The notes under the pieces were generated by a model. The model did no database searches. It was given only the letters and a program-made list of their open reading frames with translations, and was not told the DNA's origin. Position numbers and translations under genes: made by a program. From Burkholderiales bacterium (GTDB lineage: Bacteria > Pseudomonadota > Gammaproteobacteria > Burkholderiales > Burkholderiaceae), in contig CAHJWV010000676.1 in the NCBI GenBank assembly GCA_903643055.1, positions 1-7,721 on the forward strand: a stretch of DNA of 7,721 bases. Reading direction: 5' to 3'. Positions 1 to 6,751 of the stretch are shown here, in pieces (the stretch's first letter is position 1; the number at the start of each line of letters is the position of its first letter).

Positions 1-1
1 C

Positions 2-67
2 CAAGCTGCACGGACCGGTCTGGACACCTCATCGGCGTTCAAACTCTACCGCGCTGGTCTGGACTGA
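2..67 (+). CDS. possible 3' end of an unidentified upstream gene (partial)
   Basis: The frame starting at base 2 is open from the window edge to a TGA at 65-67 and reads as about 21 residues ending in KLYRAGLD. The 9-base word GGTCTGGAC occurs at 17-25 and 56-64, 39 bases apart and in the same frame, giving RTGLD and RAGLD, which suits a helical, repeat-like protein end. The composition (Ala, Leu, Ser, Asp) is normal for a soluble protein, but the stretch is too short to identify a family. A chance open frame cannot be excluded, because another + strand frame is also open here. Confidence 0.25.
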   Translation, partial: QAARTGLDTSSAFKLYRAGLD

Positions 68-265
68 ACATACAAGCCGATGGGCTCCTCGGCCCGCCGT
101 GGAGGCAGCGTCAAGCCTTGCTGTTTGGCGTAGTCCCGAGATCACAGCGAACGGGCTCGGAGCGTCCAGGCGCTTGGCTCGCGCACCAATTCACATTGTT
201 TTCTGTGTCAAATCACGGTGCCTGCCACTGAGGGGCCGTAGCTACCGGGTGAGAGAATCCCGGGC
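68..265 (+). other. intergenic leader before pyrC
   Basis: About 200 bases precede the pyrC start with no convincing gene. An AT-rich patch at about 188-213 stands out in the GC-rich surroundings and is the likeliest place for a pyrC promoter, but I could not find a -35/-10 pair with good matches and spacing. A GAGAG at 251-255, ten bases before the ATG, is the probable pyrC ribosome binding site. A short GGGC/GCCC inverted repeat at 82-95 is too weak to call a terminator for the upstream frame. Confidence 0.4.
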
Positions 266-1306
266 ATGACTCTGCCCCAGACCCTCACCATCACCCGCCC
301 TGACGACTGGCATTTGCATGTGCGCGATGGCGCCGCGATGGCGTCCGTGGTGCCCGATTCCGCCCGCCAAGTCGGCCGCGCGATCATCATGCCGAACCTG
401 AGGCCACCGGTGACGACCACCGAGCTGGCCTTGGCCTACCGAGATCGCATCCGCGCCGTGGTGCCGACAGGTCTGGCCTTCGAGCCCTTGATGACGCTTT
501 ATCTGACCGATCGATTGCCGCCCGAAGAGATCACGCGTGCGAAGGCCGCTGGCATCGTCGCCGCCAAGCTGTACCCCGCCGGTGCCACGACCAACAGCGA
601 TGCGGGCGTAACCGATCTGCGCAAGGTCTACCCGACGCTCGAAGCGATGCAGCGCGAGGGCCTCTTGCTGCTGGTGCATGGCGAGTTGACCGACCCGCAG
701 ATCGACGTCTTCGATCGCGAGAAGATGTTCATCGACCAACAGTTGATTTCGCTGCGGCGCGACTTCCCCGAACTGAAGATCGTTGTCGAGCACATCACCA
801 CGCGAGAGGCCGCGCAGTATGTGCGCGAGGCCGGGCCGCACACCGCTGCCACCATCACCGCACATCACCTGCTCTACAACCGCAACGCGATCTTCACCGG
901 CGGCATCCGCCCGCATTACTACTGCCTGCCGGTGCTGAAGCGCGAAGAGCACCGCCTGGCCTTGATCGAGGCGGCGACCTCCGGCAGCGACCGCTACTTC
1001 CTCGGCACTGACAGCGCGCCGCACGCTTCGCAACTGAAGGAGCACGCCTTGGGATGCGCGGGGTGCTACACCGCGCTCAGCGCCATCGAGTTGTATGCCG
1101 AGGCCTTCGATGCCGCAAGTTCGATCGACAAGCTCGAGGCCTTCGCGAGCTTCCATGGCCCGGCCTTCTATGGCTTGCCACGCAACAGCGGCACCGTGAC
1201 GCTGCGCAAGGAGACCTGGACGCTGCCCGAGCGCGTGCCCTTTGGCGAAGCGGAATTGAAACCGCTGCGTGGTGGCGAGACGCTTACCTGGAGGCTGCTG
1301 CCATGA
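266..1306 (+). CDS. pyrC: dihydroorotase, homodimeric PyrC type
   Basis: Dihydroorotase is a cytoplasmic zinc enzyme that reversibly cyclises N-carbamoyl-L-aspartate to L-dihydroorotate, the third step of de novo pyrimidine (UMP) synthesis. The protein has 346 residues, close to the 348 of E. coli PyrC, and matches it along its length. The metal ligands are all visible: H16 and H18 in DWHLHVRDG, the carboxylated lysine K101 in [12 protein letters not shown]138 in VHGE, H176 in EHITT and the catalytic aspartate D249 in GTDSAPH. The substrate-contact residues R20 and N44 are also present. The ATG at 266 places the first motif where the family has it and has a GAGAG ten bases upstream. The TGA overlaps the next gene's ATG by four bases, so the two are likely co-transcribed. 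No truncation or frameshift is seen. Identification is very safe. Confidence 0.97.
   Translation: MTLPQTLTITRPDDWHLHVRDGAAMASVVPDSARQVGRAIIMPNLRPPVTTTELALAYRDRIRAVVPTGLAFEPLMTLYLTDRLPPEEITRAKAAGIVAAKLYPAGATTNSDAGVTDLRKVYPTLEAMQREGLLLLVHGELTDPQIDVFDREKMFIDQQLISLRRDFPELKIVVEHITTREAAQYVREAGPHTAATITAHHLLYNRNAIFTGGIRPHYYCLPVLKREEHRLALIEAATSGSDRYFLGTDSAPHASQLKEHALGCAGCYTALSAIELYAEAFDAASSIDKLEAFASFHGPAFYGLPRNSGTVTLRKETWTLPERVPFGEAELKPLRGGETLTWRLLP
1290..1294 (+). promoter_or_regulatory. strong Shine-Dalgarno for the NYN gene, inside pyrC
   Basis: GGAGG lies eight bases before the ATG at 1303, within the last codons of pyrC. Together with the ATGA overlap it fixes the start at 1303 rather than at the earlier in-frame ATG at 1054, which lies deep inside pyrC. 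Confidence 0.8.
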
Positions 1307-2169
1307 TCGAACAACAAGCCCGCATCGCGCTATTGATCGATGCCGACAACTCGCCTGCGAGCAAAATCGACGTGATCCTGGCCGAGTTGGCCAAAGTCGG
1401 TGTCACCAACATCCGCCGCGCCTATGGCAACTGGAAGAAGGACGGGTTGAAGGGCTGGGAGGCGGTGCTGCATGAATATGCGATCCGACCGATCCAGCAG
1501 TTCGACTACAGCAAGGGCAAGAACGCGACCGACATGGGCATGGTCATCGACGCGATGGATTTGCTCTACACCGACCGGCCGGAAGCCTTTGGCATCGTTT
1601 CGTCCGACAGCGACTTCACGCCGCTGGTGATGCACCTGAAGGCCAAAGGCGCTCAGGTGTTCGGCTTTGGCGCGAAGAAAACGCCGATGCCTTTCGTCAA
1701 TGCCTGCTCGCGCTTTCTCTATCTTGAAAATCTCGGGCAGCAAATTGCGGTGGAGGAGGTCGAGCGTTCACCGGCCAAACCGGCCGGCAAGCGGGCGCGC
1801 AAGCCCGCAGCGGGGAAGGGTGATGTGGGAAAAGGCGATGCGAGCAAGAGCGAGGCAGCTCGATTGGAGGTGGTGACCGACAGCGCGCCCCTCAAGCAAG
1901 ACACCGCGGCGCTGAAGCAAGATGCCCGGCTCGTCTCATTGCTGCGCAATGCGGTGGAGTCGGCGGCCGGTGAAGACGGCTGGTCCGCGCTTGGCTCGGT
2001 CGGGCAACAGATCGGCAATCAGGCCTCATTCGATCCGCGCAACTACGGTTATCGCAAGTTGCTGGATTTGATCGAGGCCACGCAATTGTTCGAGCTCGAT
2101 CGACGTGGAACCCAAGTGGTGCTGCGGGATCGCCGCCAGGCCCGCGCGTCCAAGCTACCTCTGGCCTGA
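1303..2169 (+). CDS. NYN/PIN-like (LabA/DUF88-type) protein with C-terminal OST-HTH/LOTUS domain
   Basis: This 288-residue protein is probably a cytoplasmic RNA-directed nuclease or RNA-binding protein. Residues about 7-148 show the NYN (PIN-like) fold signature: IALLIDADN with acidic D13 and D15, a middle [14 protein letters not shown] with D77 and D83, and VSSDSDF with D102 and D104. These acidic positions match the metal-binding cluster of the family. Residues about 155-208 form a Lys/Ala/Gly/Asp-rich linker with short repeats (GKGD twice, LKQD twice). Residues about 209-276 (LVSLLRNAV, then [12 protein letters not shown], then [12 protein letters not shown] and a final hairpin ending VVLRD) fit an OST-HTH/LOTUS winged-helix domain, a known partner of NYN domains that binds RNA. 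The start was chosen from the SD at 1290-1294 and the overlap with pyrC. The NYN call is firm and LOTUS is likely. The substrate and any link to pyrimidine metabolism are unknown. Confidence 0.88.
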   Translation: MIEQQARIALLIDADNSPASKIDVILAELAKVGVTNIRRAYGNWKKDGLKGWEAVLHEYAIRPIQQFDYSKGKNATDMGMVIDAMDLLYTDRPEAFGIVSSDSDFTPLVMHLKAKGAQVFGFGAKKTPMPFVNACSRFLYLENLGQQIAVEEVERSPAKPAGKRARKPAAGKGDVGKGDASKSEAARLEVVTDSAPLKQDTAALKQDARLVSLLRNAVESAAGEDGWSALGSVGQQIGNQASFDPRNYGYRKLLDLIEATQLFELDRRGTQVVLRDRRQARASKLPLA

Positions 2170-2201
2170 ACCTGACCGGCGGTCGGGCAGAGGGTCAGGC
2201 C
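2158..2201. terminator. inverted-repeat region between convergent genes, possible bidirectional terminator
   Basis: The NYN gene and mcp1 converge with 25 bases between their stops. GGCCTGA (2163-2169) pairs perfectly with TCAGGCC (2195-2201), so both stop codons lie in the arms and the gap forms the loop. Overlapping alternatives are CCTGACC (2171-2177) with GGTCAGG (2193-2199) and CCTCTG (2158-2163) with CAGAGG (2188-2193). No U-tract follows on either strand, so an intrinsic terminator is only possible, and Rho-dependent ending or 3'-end protection are alternatives. Confidence 0.35.
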
Positions 2202-4129
2202 GCTTGCAAGCGGAAGCTGCCGACGACCTCGGCCAGCTTCAGCGCCTGCTCATTCAGGCTCTCTGCAGCGGCGGCCGATTGCTCGACCAGTGCAGCGTTC
2301 TGCTGCGTCAGCTGATCCAGATGCGTGACCGCGTTGCTGACTTGGCCGATGCTGCTCGATTGCGCTGAAGATGCCGAATTGATTTCACCGATCAGCGTTG
2401 ACACCCGCTGGACCGCGTCAACGATCTCCGCCGTTTGATGGCGCCCCCCGGACACCATCGTCGCGCCGAGTTCGACCTTCTCGACCGAGCTGCCGATCAA
2501 GAGCTTGATCTCTTTCGCCGCTTGCGTGGAACGCTGGGCCAGGCTACGGACCTCAGCCGCCACTACCGCGAAGCCGCGACCCTGCTCGCCAGCGCGAGCC
2601 GCTTCGACTGCGGCATTGAGCGCGAGGATGTTGGTCTGGAAAGCGATGCCGTCGATCACGCCGATGATGTCGCCGATCTTGCGTGAACTGGCGGTGATGT
2701 CGTCCATGGTCGTGACGACTTCCATTGTCGAATTGCCATGCCTCACCGCGACGTCGGCGGTCGCCGCGGCCAGTTGATGGGCCTGGCGTGCCGAGTCGGC
2801 ACCGTGGCGCAAGGTGTCGGTCAACTGTGTCATTGACGCCGCGGTTTCCTGAAGGCTGGCCGCAGTCTTTTCGGTTCGTTGGCTGAGGTCGTGGTTTCCG
2901 GTGGCGATCTCGCTGCTGGCCGAAGTGATCGACGCCACCGATTGCCGCACGGCAAGAAGCATTTGTTGAAAGCGGCTGCGCATGGTTTCGACATCGCGGA
3001 TCAGGTCGCCGATCTCGTCGCGTCGATGGCTGTGAAAGCTGCGGGTCAGGTCGCCGCTGGCCAAGACGGTAATGGCGCCCGAGAGTTCGCGAAGCGGCTG
3101 GCCCACCCAGCGCCGCATCATCAGGAACAGGCCGCCGCCGAGCAGCAACGCAGCCGCCGCGAGCATGATGGCGAATGGAATGATGGTGGCCCAATGCGTG
3201 CGCATGGCTTCGGCGTCCGACACTTCAGACACCACCCACAGGTTGCTCGCCTTGGACTTGCGCATCACGGCCCAGTGGTCGTGGTTGCGGGTTTCGTAGA
3301 TGGCCGCGCCGTCGCGGGTCCAGCCATTGGGCGCTTCTTCCAGGCGGGCCATCAGGGCTTTTGCGTCGAGAAAGGTCTCGATCACCTTCTTGCCCTTGGC
3401 ATTCGGGTGGACCACGAAGACCGCTTCTTCCGGTGACTTCTTCGGATCGATGACGTAGACACCGCCGCTGTCAAAGAAGCGGGTTTCGGTAGCGAGCTTG
3501 GCGGTTGCCGCCTGAAACGACGAGGTGTCGAAACCGATGAAGAGGATGCCGATGACCTTGCCAGCGGCATCGTTGATCGGCTCATAACGTGACATGTACG
3601 GGGTACCGAACAAGACCGCGCGGCCGGTGTAGGTCTTGCCCGCCAGCATCAGCGCATGCGCCGGATGGCTGCTGCCCAGCATCGTGCCGATGGCGCGATC
3701 GCCGTTCTCTTTTTTCAGCGAGGTGGTGACCCGTTGAAAGTCATCGCCCTTGCGCGCGAACACGGTGGCCACGCCACCACTTTGCTGAGCGAAGCGATCG
3801 ACGGTGCCGAAATTTCCGTTTAGCACATCGTCGCCGACCTTCAGCGTGGTGCTGCTTTCATCGAGCGAGAAGGGCGCTTTGAACTCGCTTTTGAAGTTGA
3901 TGAAGAATTTTTCGACCAACACGCGTGACGTTATGTCGAAGGCGTCGATCAAGTCGGCGACCGACTGGGTCTTGTCGGCAATCCAGGTCACGATGCGGGC
4001 CCGCGAGCGCTCCGCAGCGACGACGCTCATGGTGACGCAGATGACTGCGAGCACCAGCGCAAGGATCAAGGCGCCTGTGATGGAGACCTTGCGGGCGACC
4101 GAACCGTGGCCCTTGATTGCAACGCTCAC
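2195..4129 (-). CDS. methyl-accepting chemotaxis protein with Cache_3-Cache_2 type periplasmic sensor (mcp1)
   Basis: A transmembrane chemoreceptor of 644 residues that would signal through CheW to CheA. The first membrane segment is about residues 17-39 and the second about 314-338, giving a large periplasmic region of roughly 270 residues. Its sequence ([31 protein letters not shown], then GVYVIDP and WVVSEV) fits a Cache_3-Cache_2 fusion sensor. HAMP spans about 339-391, and the signalling domain about 400-644 with the hairpin tip around F497 ([20 protein letters not shown]). The heptad pattern matches the E. coli Tsr class. The start is a GTG with a perfect AAGGAGG seven bases upstream, and it gives a positive stretch before the first membrane helix. 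There is no C-terminal xWxxF pentapeptide, as the protein ends FRLQAA. At the first adaptation site it has TEKT, with K421 where Tsr has Q297. It is the most divergent of the three receptors here. The ligand is unknown. Confidence 0.95.
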   Translation of the reverse strand: MSVAIKGHGSVARKVSITGALILALVLAVICVTMSVVAAERSRARIVTWIADKTQSVADLIDAFDITSRVLVEKFFINFKSEFKAPFSLDESSTTLKVGDDVLNGNFGTVDRFAQQSGGVATVFARKGDDFQRVTTSLKKENGDRAIGTMLGSSHPAHALMLAGKTYTGRAVLFGTPYMSRYEPINDAAGKVIGILFIGFDTSSFQAATAKLATETRFFDSGGVYVIDPKKSPEEAVFVVHPNAKGKKVIETFLDAKALMARLEEAPNGWTRDGAAIYETRNHDHWAVMRKSKASNLWVVSEVSDAEAMRTHWATIIPFAIMLAAAALLLGGGLFLMMRRWVGQPLRELSGAITVLASGDLTRSFHSHRRDEIGDLIRDVETMRSRFQQMLLAVRQSVASITSASSEIATGNHDLSQRTEKTAASLQETAASMTQLTDTLRHGADSARQAHQLAAATADVAVRHGNSTMEVVTTMDDITASSRKIGDIIGVIDGIAFQTNILALNAAVEAARAGEQGRGFAVVAAEVRSLAQRSTQAAKEIKLLIGSSVEKVELGATMVSGGRHQTAEIVDAVQRVSTLIGEINSASSAQSSSIGQVSNAVTHLDQLTQQNAALVEQSAAAAESLNEQALKLAEVVGSFRLQAA

Positions 4130-4136
4130 GGTGGAG

Positions 4137-4143
4137 CCTCCTT
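4137..4143 (-). promoter_or_regulatory. Shine-Dalgarno for mcp1 GTG start
   Basis: On the - strand this reads AAGGAGG, the full consensus, ending seven bases before the GTG at 4129-4127. An ATG at 4146-4144 overlaps the upstream side, but its frame stops after six codons, so the GTG is the supported start. Confidence 0.85.
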
Positions 4144-4207
4144 CATTATTGTCGATCGACCCGCAACGCGATGCGCTCGCTGCCGCGAAGCGCTGATGCT
4201 TGTCAGA

Positions 4208-4224
4208 ACCGGCTGGGTGCCGGT
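4208..4224 (-). other. small hairpin after cheW
   Basis: ACCGGC and GCCGGT form a perfect 6-bp stem with a 5-base loop, starting 13 bases after the cheW stop in the 108-base gap before mcp1. The - strand downstream bases (TCTGACAAGC) are not a U-tract, so it is a weak terminator at best. It may equally modulate mRNA decay between cheW and mcp1. The rest of the gap (4144-4207) shows no convincing sigma-70, sigma-28 or sigma-54 promoter for mcp1. Confidence 0.35.
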
Positions 4225-4237
4225 GGTTGTGCCTCGA

Positions 4238-4756
4238 TCAAAGCGGCGCGTCCATCAGGCCCATTTCCGGGCTGGCCATCAACGATTCGATGTCCATCAT
4301 GATCAGCATGCGTTCGTTGACGCTGCTGATGCCAGTGATGAAGCTGGTGTCGACCGCCGAGGCCATTTCGGGTGCCGGTTTGATTGATTCCGGCGACAGC
4401 TCGAGCACGTCGGACACCGAGTCGACCACCGCGCCGACCACGCGGCCGCGCACGTTCAGAACGATCACCACCGTGAAGCTGTTGTACTCCGCGGTTTCGC
4501 AACCGAGCTTCAGGCGCAGATCGACGATCGGCACGATCACGCCGCGCAGATTGACGACGCCCTTGACGAATTGAGGTGCATTGGCAATGCGCGTAGGTTG
4601 CTCGTAAGAGCGGATTTCCTGAACCTTGAGAATGTCGATGCCGTACTCTTCGGCACCCAAGCGAAAGGTCAGAAATTCGCCACCCGATTGGGCGGCCAGT
4701 GCGGCGCGCGCGGCTTCATGCCGGGCGACGTGTGCTGCTTCGTGAATCATGTCCAT
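4238..4756 (-). CDS. cheW: chemotaxis coupling protein CheW
   Basis: CheW is the cytoplasmic SH3-like adaptor that joins chemoreceptor tips to the kinase CheA in the signalling array. The 172 residues compare with 167 in E. coli, and the match is close: [20 protein letters not shown] near residue 26, [14 protein letters not shown], and [15 protein letters not shown] near residue 69. R71 in NLRG corresponds to E. coli R62, and V45 and E47 to V36 and E38, positions known to matter for receptor binding. Residues 1-24 are an Ala/His-rich extension before the fold. The ATG at 4756 is preceded by an AGGA at 4766-4763, six bases upstream; a second in-frame ATG two codons later is a possible alternative. 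The gene lies between two receptor genes, 114 bases after mcp2 and 108 bases before mcp1. A candidate sigma-28 promoter in the upstream gap suggests flagellar-regulon control. Confidence 0.97.
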   Translation of the reverse strand: MDMIHEAAHVARHEAARAALAAQSGGEFLTFRLGAEEYGIDILKVQEIRSYEQPTRIANAPQFVKGVVNLRGVIVPIVDLRLKLGCETAEYNSFTVVIVLNVRGRVVGAVVDSVSDVLELSPESIKPAPEMASAVDTSFITGISSVNERMLIMMDIESLMASPEMGLMDAPL

Positions 4757-4798
4757 GTGAATTCCTATCGAAAGTGCCTGTCGGGCGGTGCTGCCTGA

Positions 4799-4825
4799 CT
4801 ATCGGCGTTCTGGTCTTGAACTGAA
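4799..4825 (-). promoter_or_regulatory. candidate sigma-28 (FliA) promoter for cheW-mcp1
   Basis: On the - strand this reads TTCAGTTC, 11 bases, GCCGATAG. The E. coli FliA consensus is TAAAGTTT-N11-GCCGATAA. The match is 7 of 8 at the -10 element and 5 of 8 at the -35 element (including AGTT), with exact spacing. A start site about 7 bases past the -10 would leave a leader of roughly 35 bases before the cheW ATG. FliA control of chemotaxis genes is established in many flagellated proteobacteria. The match was found by eye and has not been tested. Confidence 0.65.
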
Positions 4826-4827
4826 GG

Positions 4828-4837
4828 GCTGATCAGC
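4828..4837. repeat. 10-bp perfect palindrome GCTGATCAGC
   Basis: A perfect palindrome sits two bases upstream of the candidate sigma-28 -35 element and directly abuts the hairpin at 4838-4870. It could be an operator half-site pair or an extension of the RNA fold, and chance is possible for a 10-mer. Confidence 0.3.
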
Positions 4838-4870
4838 GCGGGATGTCGCGGCTACTTCACCGCGGCCCGC
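4838..4870 (-). terminator. GC-rich hairpin directly after mcp2 stop
   Basis: GCGGG (4838-4842) pairs with CCCGC (4866-4870), and inside it CGCGG (4847-4851) pairs with CCGCG (4860-4864). This gives ten GC pairs with a 4/1 internal bulge and an 8-base loop. It begins at the base after the mcp2 TGA. No U-run follows, so it is not a classic intrinsic terminator; it may slow read-through or protect the mcp2 message 3' end. Its position just before a candidate promoter fits a boundary between transcription units. Confidence 0.45.
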
Positions 4871-6691
4871 TCAGAAGGTTTCCCAGTCGCCGTTGGCGGC
4901 TGGGGACGATGCGCTGGGGGCCGGCGCGCGGGCCGCAGGCTTGGCTTCATTCACGATGAGATTGAGGCTTGTTGAAGAAGCCAGAGGCTTCGCCGCCGCG
5001 ATGCGTTGAGGCGGAGATGAGTTAAATGAGGTGGCTGGCCCGGTGCGGGCTGCGACGCTGGCTTTCGCACTGGCTGACGAGCGCGCAGGTGACGAGGCCG
5101 ATGACGTTGACGACAACGAAGCCGGGCTGCTGCCACCGATGCGGAACACCGACACCACCTCCGCAAGGCGCTTGGCCTGATCCTTCAACGACTCTGCCGC
5201 CGCGGCCGATTCTTCGACCAGGGCCGCGTTCTGCTGCGTCATCTGATCGAGCTGCGTCACGGCGCCGTTGATCTGGCTGATGCCGTCAGACTGCTCGGAC
5301 GAAGCGGCCGTGATCTCGCCAATGATGTCGGAGACGCGCTGCACCGAGCCGACGATCTCGCTCATCGTCTGGCCCGCATCGCTGACCAGGCGCGAGCCGG
5401 CTTCGACGCGTTCAACACTGACGCCGATCAAGCCCTTGATCTCTTTGGCCGCCTGGGCCGAGCGCTGTGCCAAGCTGCGCACTTCGGCGGCCACCACGGC
5501 AAAGCCGCGGCCTTGTTCGCCGGCGCGGGCAGCTTCCACGGCGGCATTCAAGGCCAGGATGTTGGTCTGGAAAGCGATGCCATCGATCACGCCGATGATG
5601 TCGGCGATCTTCTTCGAACTGGTGTTGATATCTTCCATCGTCGAGACGACTTGCGAGACCACCTTGCCACCGCGAGCAGCGACCTCGGCCGCTGACGACG
5701 CGAGTTGGTTCGCCTGGCGTGCCGAATCGGCCGACTGCTTGACGGTGCCGGTAAGTTGCTCCATCGAGCTGGCTGCTTGCTGCAAGTTCGATGCGGTTTG
5801 CTCGGTGCGGCCGGAGAGATCTTGATTGCCGGTCGCGATCTCGGCGCTGGCAATGGAGATGCTGTCGGTGCTCTGGCGAACCTGGGTCACGGTATGGCGC
5901 AGTGAACTGAGCATGGTCGACAGCGAATGCAGCAAGCTGCCGGATTCGGCGTTGCGGATCTCCACGCCGAGATTGCCCTGCGCCACTTCGGTCATCACCT
6001 TCATCGCTTCGACCGGCTCGCCGCCAATCTGGCGCAGCACACTGCGCGTCACGGCCCAGCCCAGGCCGGCCACCAAGCTGACTGTCACGAGAAAGATCAC
6101 CAGCTGGCCCAGCATGGCCTGGTGAACCTGGGCCTGAACGTCGTCCATGTAAAGGCCGGAGCCGATCAGCCAATCCCAGTTCTTCAGCAACACCATGTGC
6201 TGCAGCTTCGGAACGGCTTCGGTCTGGCCGGGGCGCGGGAAGGTCACTGACAGAAAGGCTCGCCCGTCGCTGCTCGCGCGCACCGCGGCGATCATCGGGC
6301 CAAGGATGTCCTGCCCATTGGCGTCCTTCACATTGCCGAGCATGCGTTGGCCTTCCCATTCGGTCTTGGGTGCCAGCACGCCGACGCCATCCATCGAATA
6401 GACGTAGAAGTAGTTGGCCTTCCCGTCGTTGCCTCCATAACGCGACATCCGCAGGGCTTCACGTGCGGCTTTCTGGGCATCTTCCTTCGTCATGCTGCCG
6501 TTGGCGGCCTTGGCTTCATAGGAAGCTGCGATGTTGTAGGCCGACTGCACCGCAATCTTCAGCTCGTTGCGTCGGCCTTCTTGAATGCCCTCTTTCATCT
6601 TCAGCGTGTTGAAGAGCGTGATGACCAGAAAGCCGAGGATCGATGCAACGATCAGCAAACCGATCTTGCGTTTGAAGGACAGATTGAGCAT
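4871..6691 (-). CDS. methyl-accepting chemotaxis protein with single-Cache sensor and CheR-docking pentapeptide (mcp2)
   Basis: A 606-residue chemoreceptor of the inner membrane. Membrane segments are about residues 9-31 and 193-215. Between them lies a periplasmic sCache_2 type domain of about 150 residues, shown by [30 protein letters not shown] and the closing [18 protein letters not shown] follows at about 216-268, including RQIGGEP, and the signalling domain at about 275-518 with the tip near F374. Adaptation positions equivalent to Tsr 297, 304 and 311 are all encoded as Gln (TEQT, LQQA, MEQL), with E at 493. A Ser/Ala/Pro-rich tail of 88 residues (519-606) ends in DWETF, the xWxxF motif that tethers the methyltransferase CheR. 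The ATG has an AAGG seven bases upstream and lies 30 bases after the mcp3 stop, so co-transcription with mcp3 is likely. Some sCache_2 receptors in other proteobacteria bind short organic acids, but the ligand here is unknown. Confidence 0.96.
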   Translation of the reverse strand: MLNLSFKRKIGLLIVASILGFLVITLFNTLKMKEGIQEGRRNELKIAVQSAYNIAASYEAKAANGSMTKEDAQKAAREALRMSRYGGNDGKANYFYVYSMDGVGVLAPKTEWEGQRMLGNVKDANGQDILGPMIAAVRASSDGRAFLSVTFPRPGQTEAVPKLQHMVLLKNWDWLIGSGLYMDDVQAQVHQAMLGQLVIFLVTVSLVAGLGWAVTRSVLRQIGGEPVEAMKVMTEVAQGNLGVEIRNAESGSLLHSLSTMLSSLRHTVTQVRQSTDSISIASAEIATGNQDLSGRTEQTASNLQQAASSMEQLTGTVKQSADSARQANQLASSAAEVAARGGKVVSQVVSTMEDINTSSKKIADIIGVIDGIAFQTNILALNAAVEAARAGEQGRGFAVVAAEVRSLAQRSAQAAKEIKGLIGVSVERVEAGSRLVSDAGQTMSEIVGSVQRVSDIIGEITAASSEQSDGISQINGAVTQLDQMTQQNAALVEESAAAAESLKDQAKRLAEVVSVFRIGGSSPASLSSTSSASSPARSSASAKASVAARTGPATSFNSSPPQRIAAAKPLASSTSLNLIVNEAKPAARAPAPSASSPAANGDWETF

Positions 6692-6716
6692 GGATGAGCC
6701 TTGAGGGGAAAAGGGG

Positions 6717-6751
6717 AAAAATCAAGCGGCCGGCAGGGCTTCGGCCACCGC
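6717..6751 (-). terminator. attenuator-like hairpin and T-tract at the end of mcp3
   Basis: On the - strand GCGG (6751-6748) pairs with CCGC (6729-6726), and GGC (6746-6744) with GCC (6734-6732), across a small internal loop. The stem is followed by TTGATTTTT, which includes the mcp3 TGA. The next bases repeat the 8-mer GGGGAAAA twice on the + strand (6705-6720), giving a pyrimidine-only stretch in the mRNA before mcp2. The stem is short and interrupted, so only partial termination is plausible. Confidence 0.3.

Noticed and set aside
206..211. TTGACA on the - strand as a divergent sigma-70 -35 element
   Set aside because: No -10 match lies 16-18 bases downstream, and no - strand gene starts to its left in the window.
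1..231. Open + strand frame from the window edge to a TGA at 229-231
   Set aside because: The translation is Trp/Arg/Gln/Pro-mixed with no family features. The competing frame ending at 67 looks more protein-like, though both are weak.
242..1156. 304-codon open frame on the - strand opposite pyrC
   Set aside because: It mirrors pyrC codons in a GC-rich genome, has no recognisable domain, and pyrC on the + strand is certain.
1054..1302. Upstream in-frame extension of the NYN gene to an ATG at 1054
   Set aside because: It would overlap pyrC by 250 bases, the translated part is Arg-rich and unlike the NYN family, and the ATG at 1303 has a better ribosome site.
2879..3436. 185-codon + strand frame opposite mcp1
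   Set aside because: It is a His/Ala/Gly-rich antisense shadow with no domain and no ribosome binding site of note.
4126..4146. Six-codon upstream ORF (MKEAPP) overlapping the mcp1 GTG
   Set aside because: It contains the mcp1 Shine-Dalgarno itself and has no ribosome site of its own, so it is likely chance.
4130..4237. Separate promoter for mcp1 in the cheW-mcp1 gap
   Set aside because: A GTCGATCG and a CAATAAT were considered, but they lack partnered -35 elements at usable spacing, and CAATAAT would put the start inside the ribosome site.
5412..6359. 315-codon alternate frame on the - strand inside mcp2
   Set aside because: It is Arg/Gly/Pro-rich, a typical frame shadow of a GC-rich gene, and mcp2 accounts for the same DNA fully.
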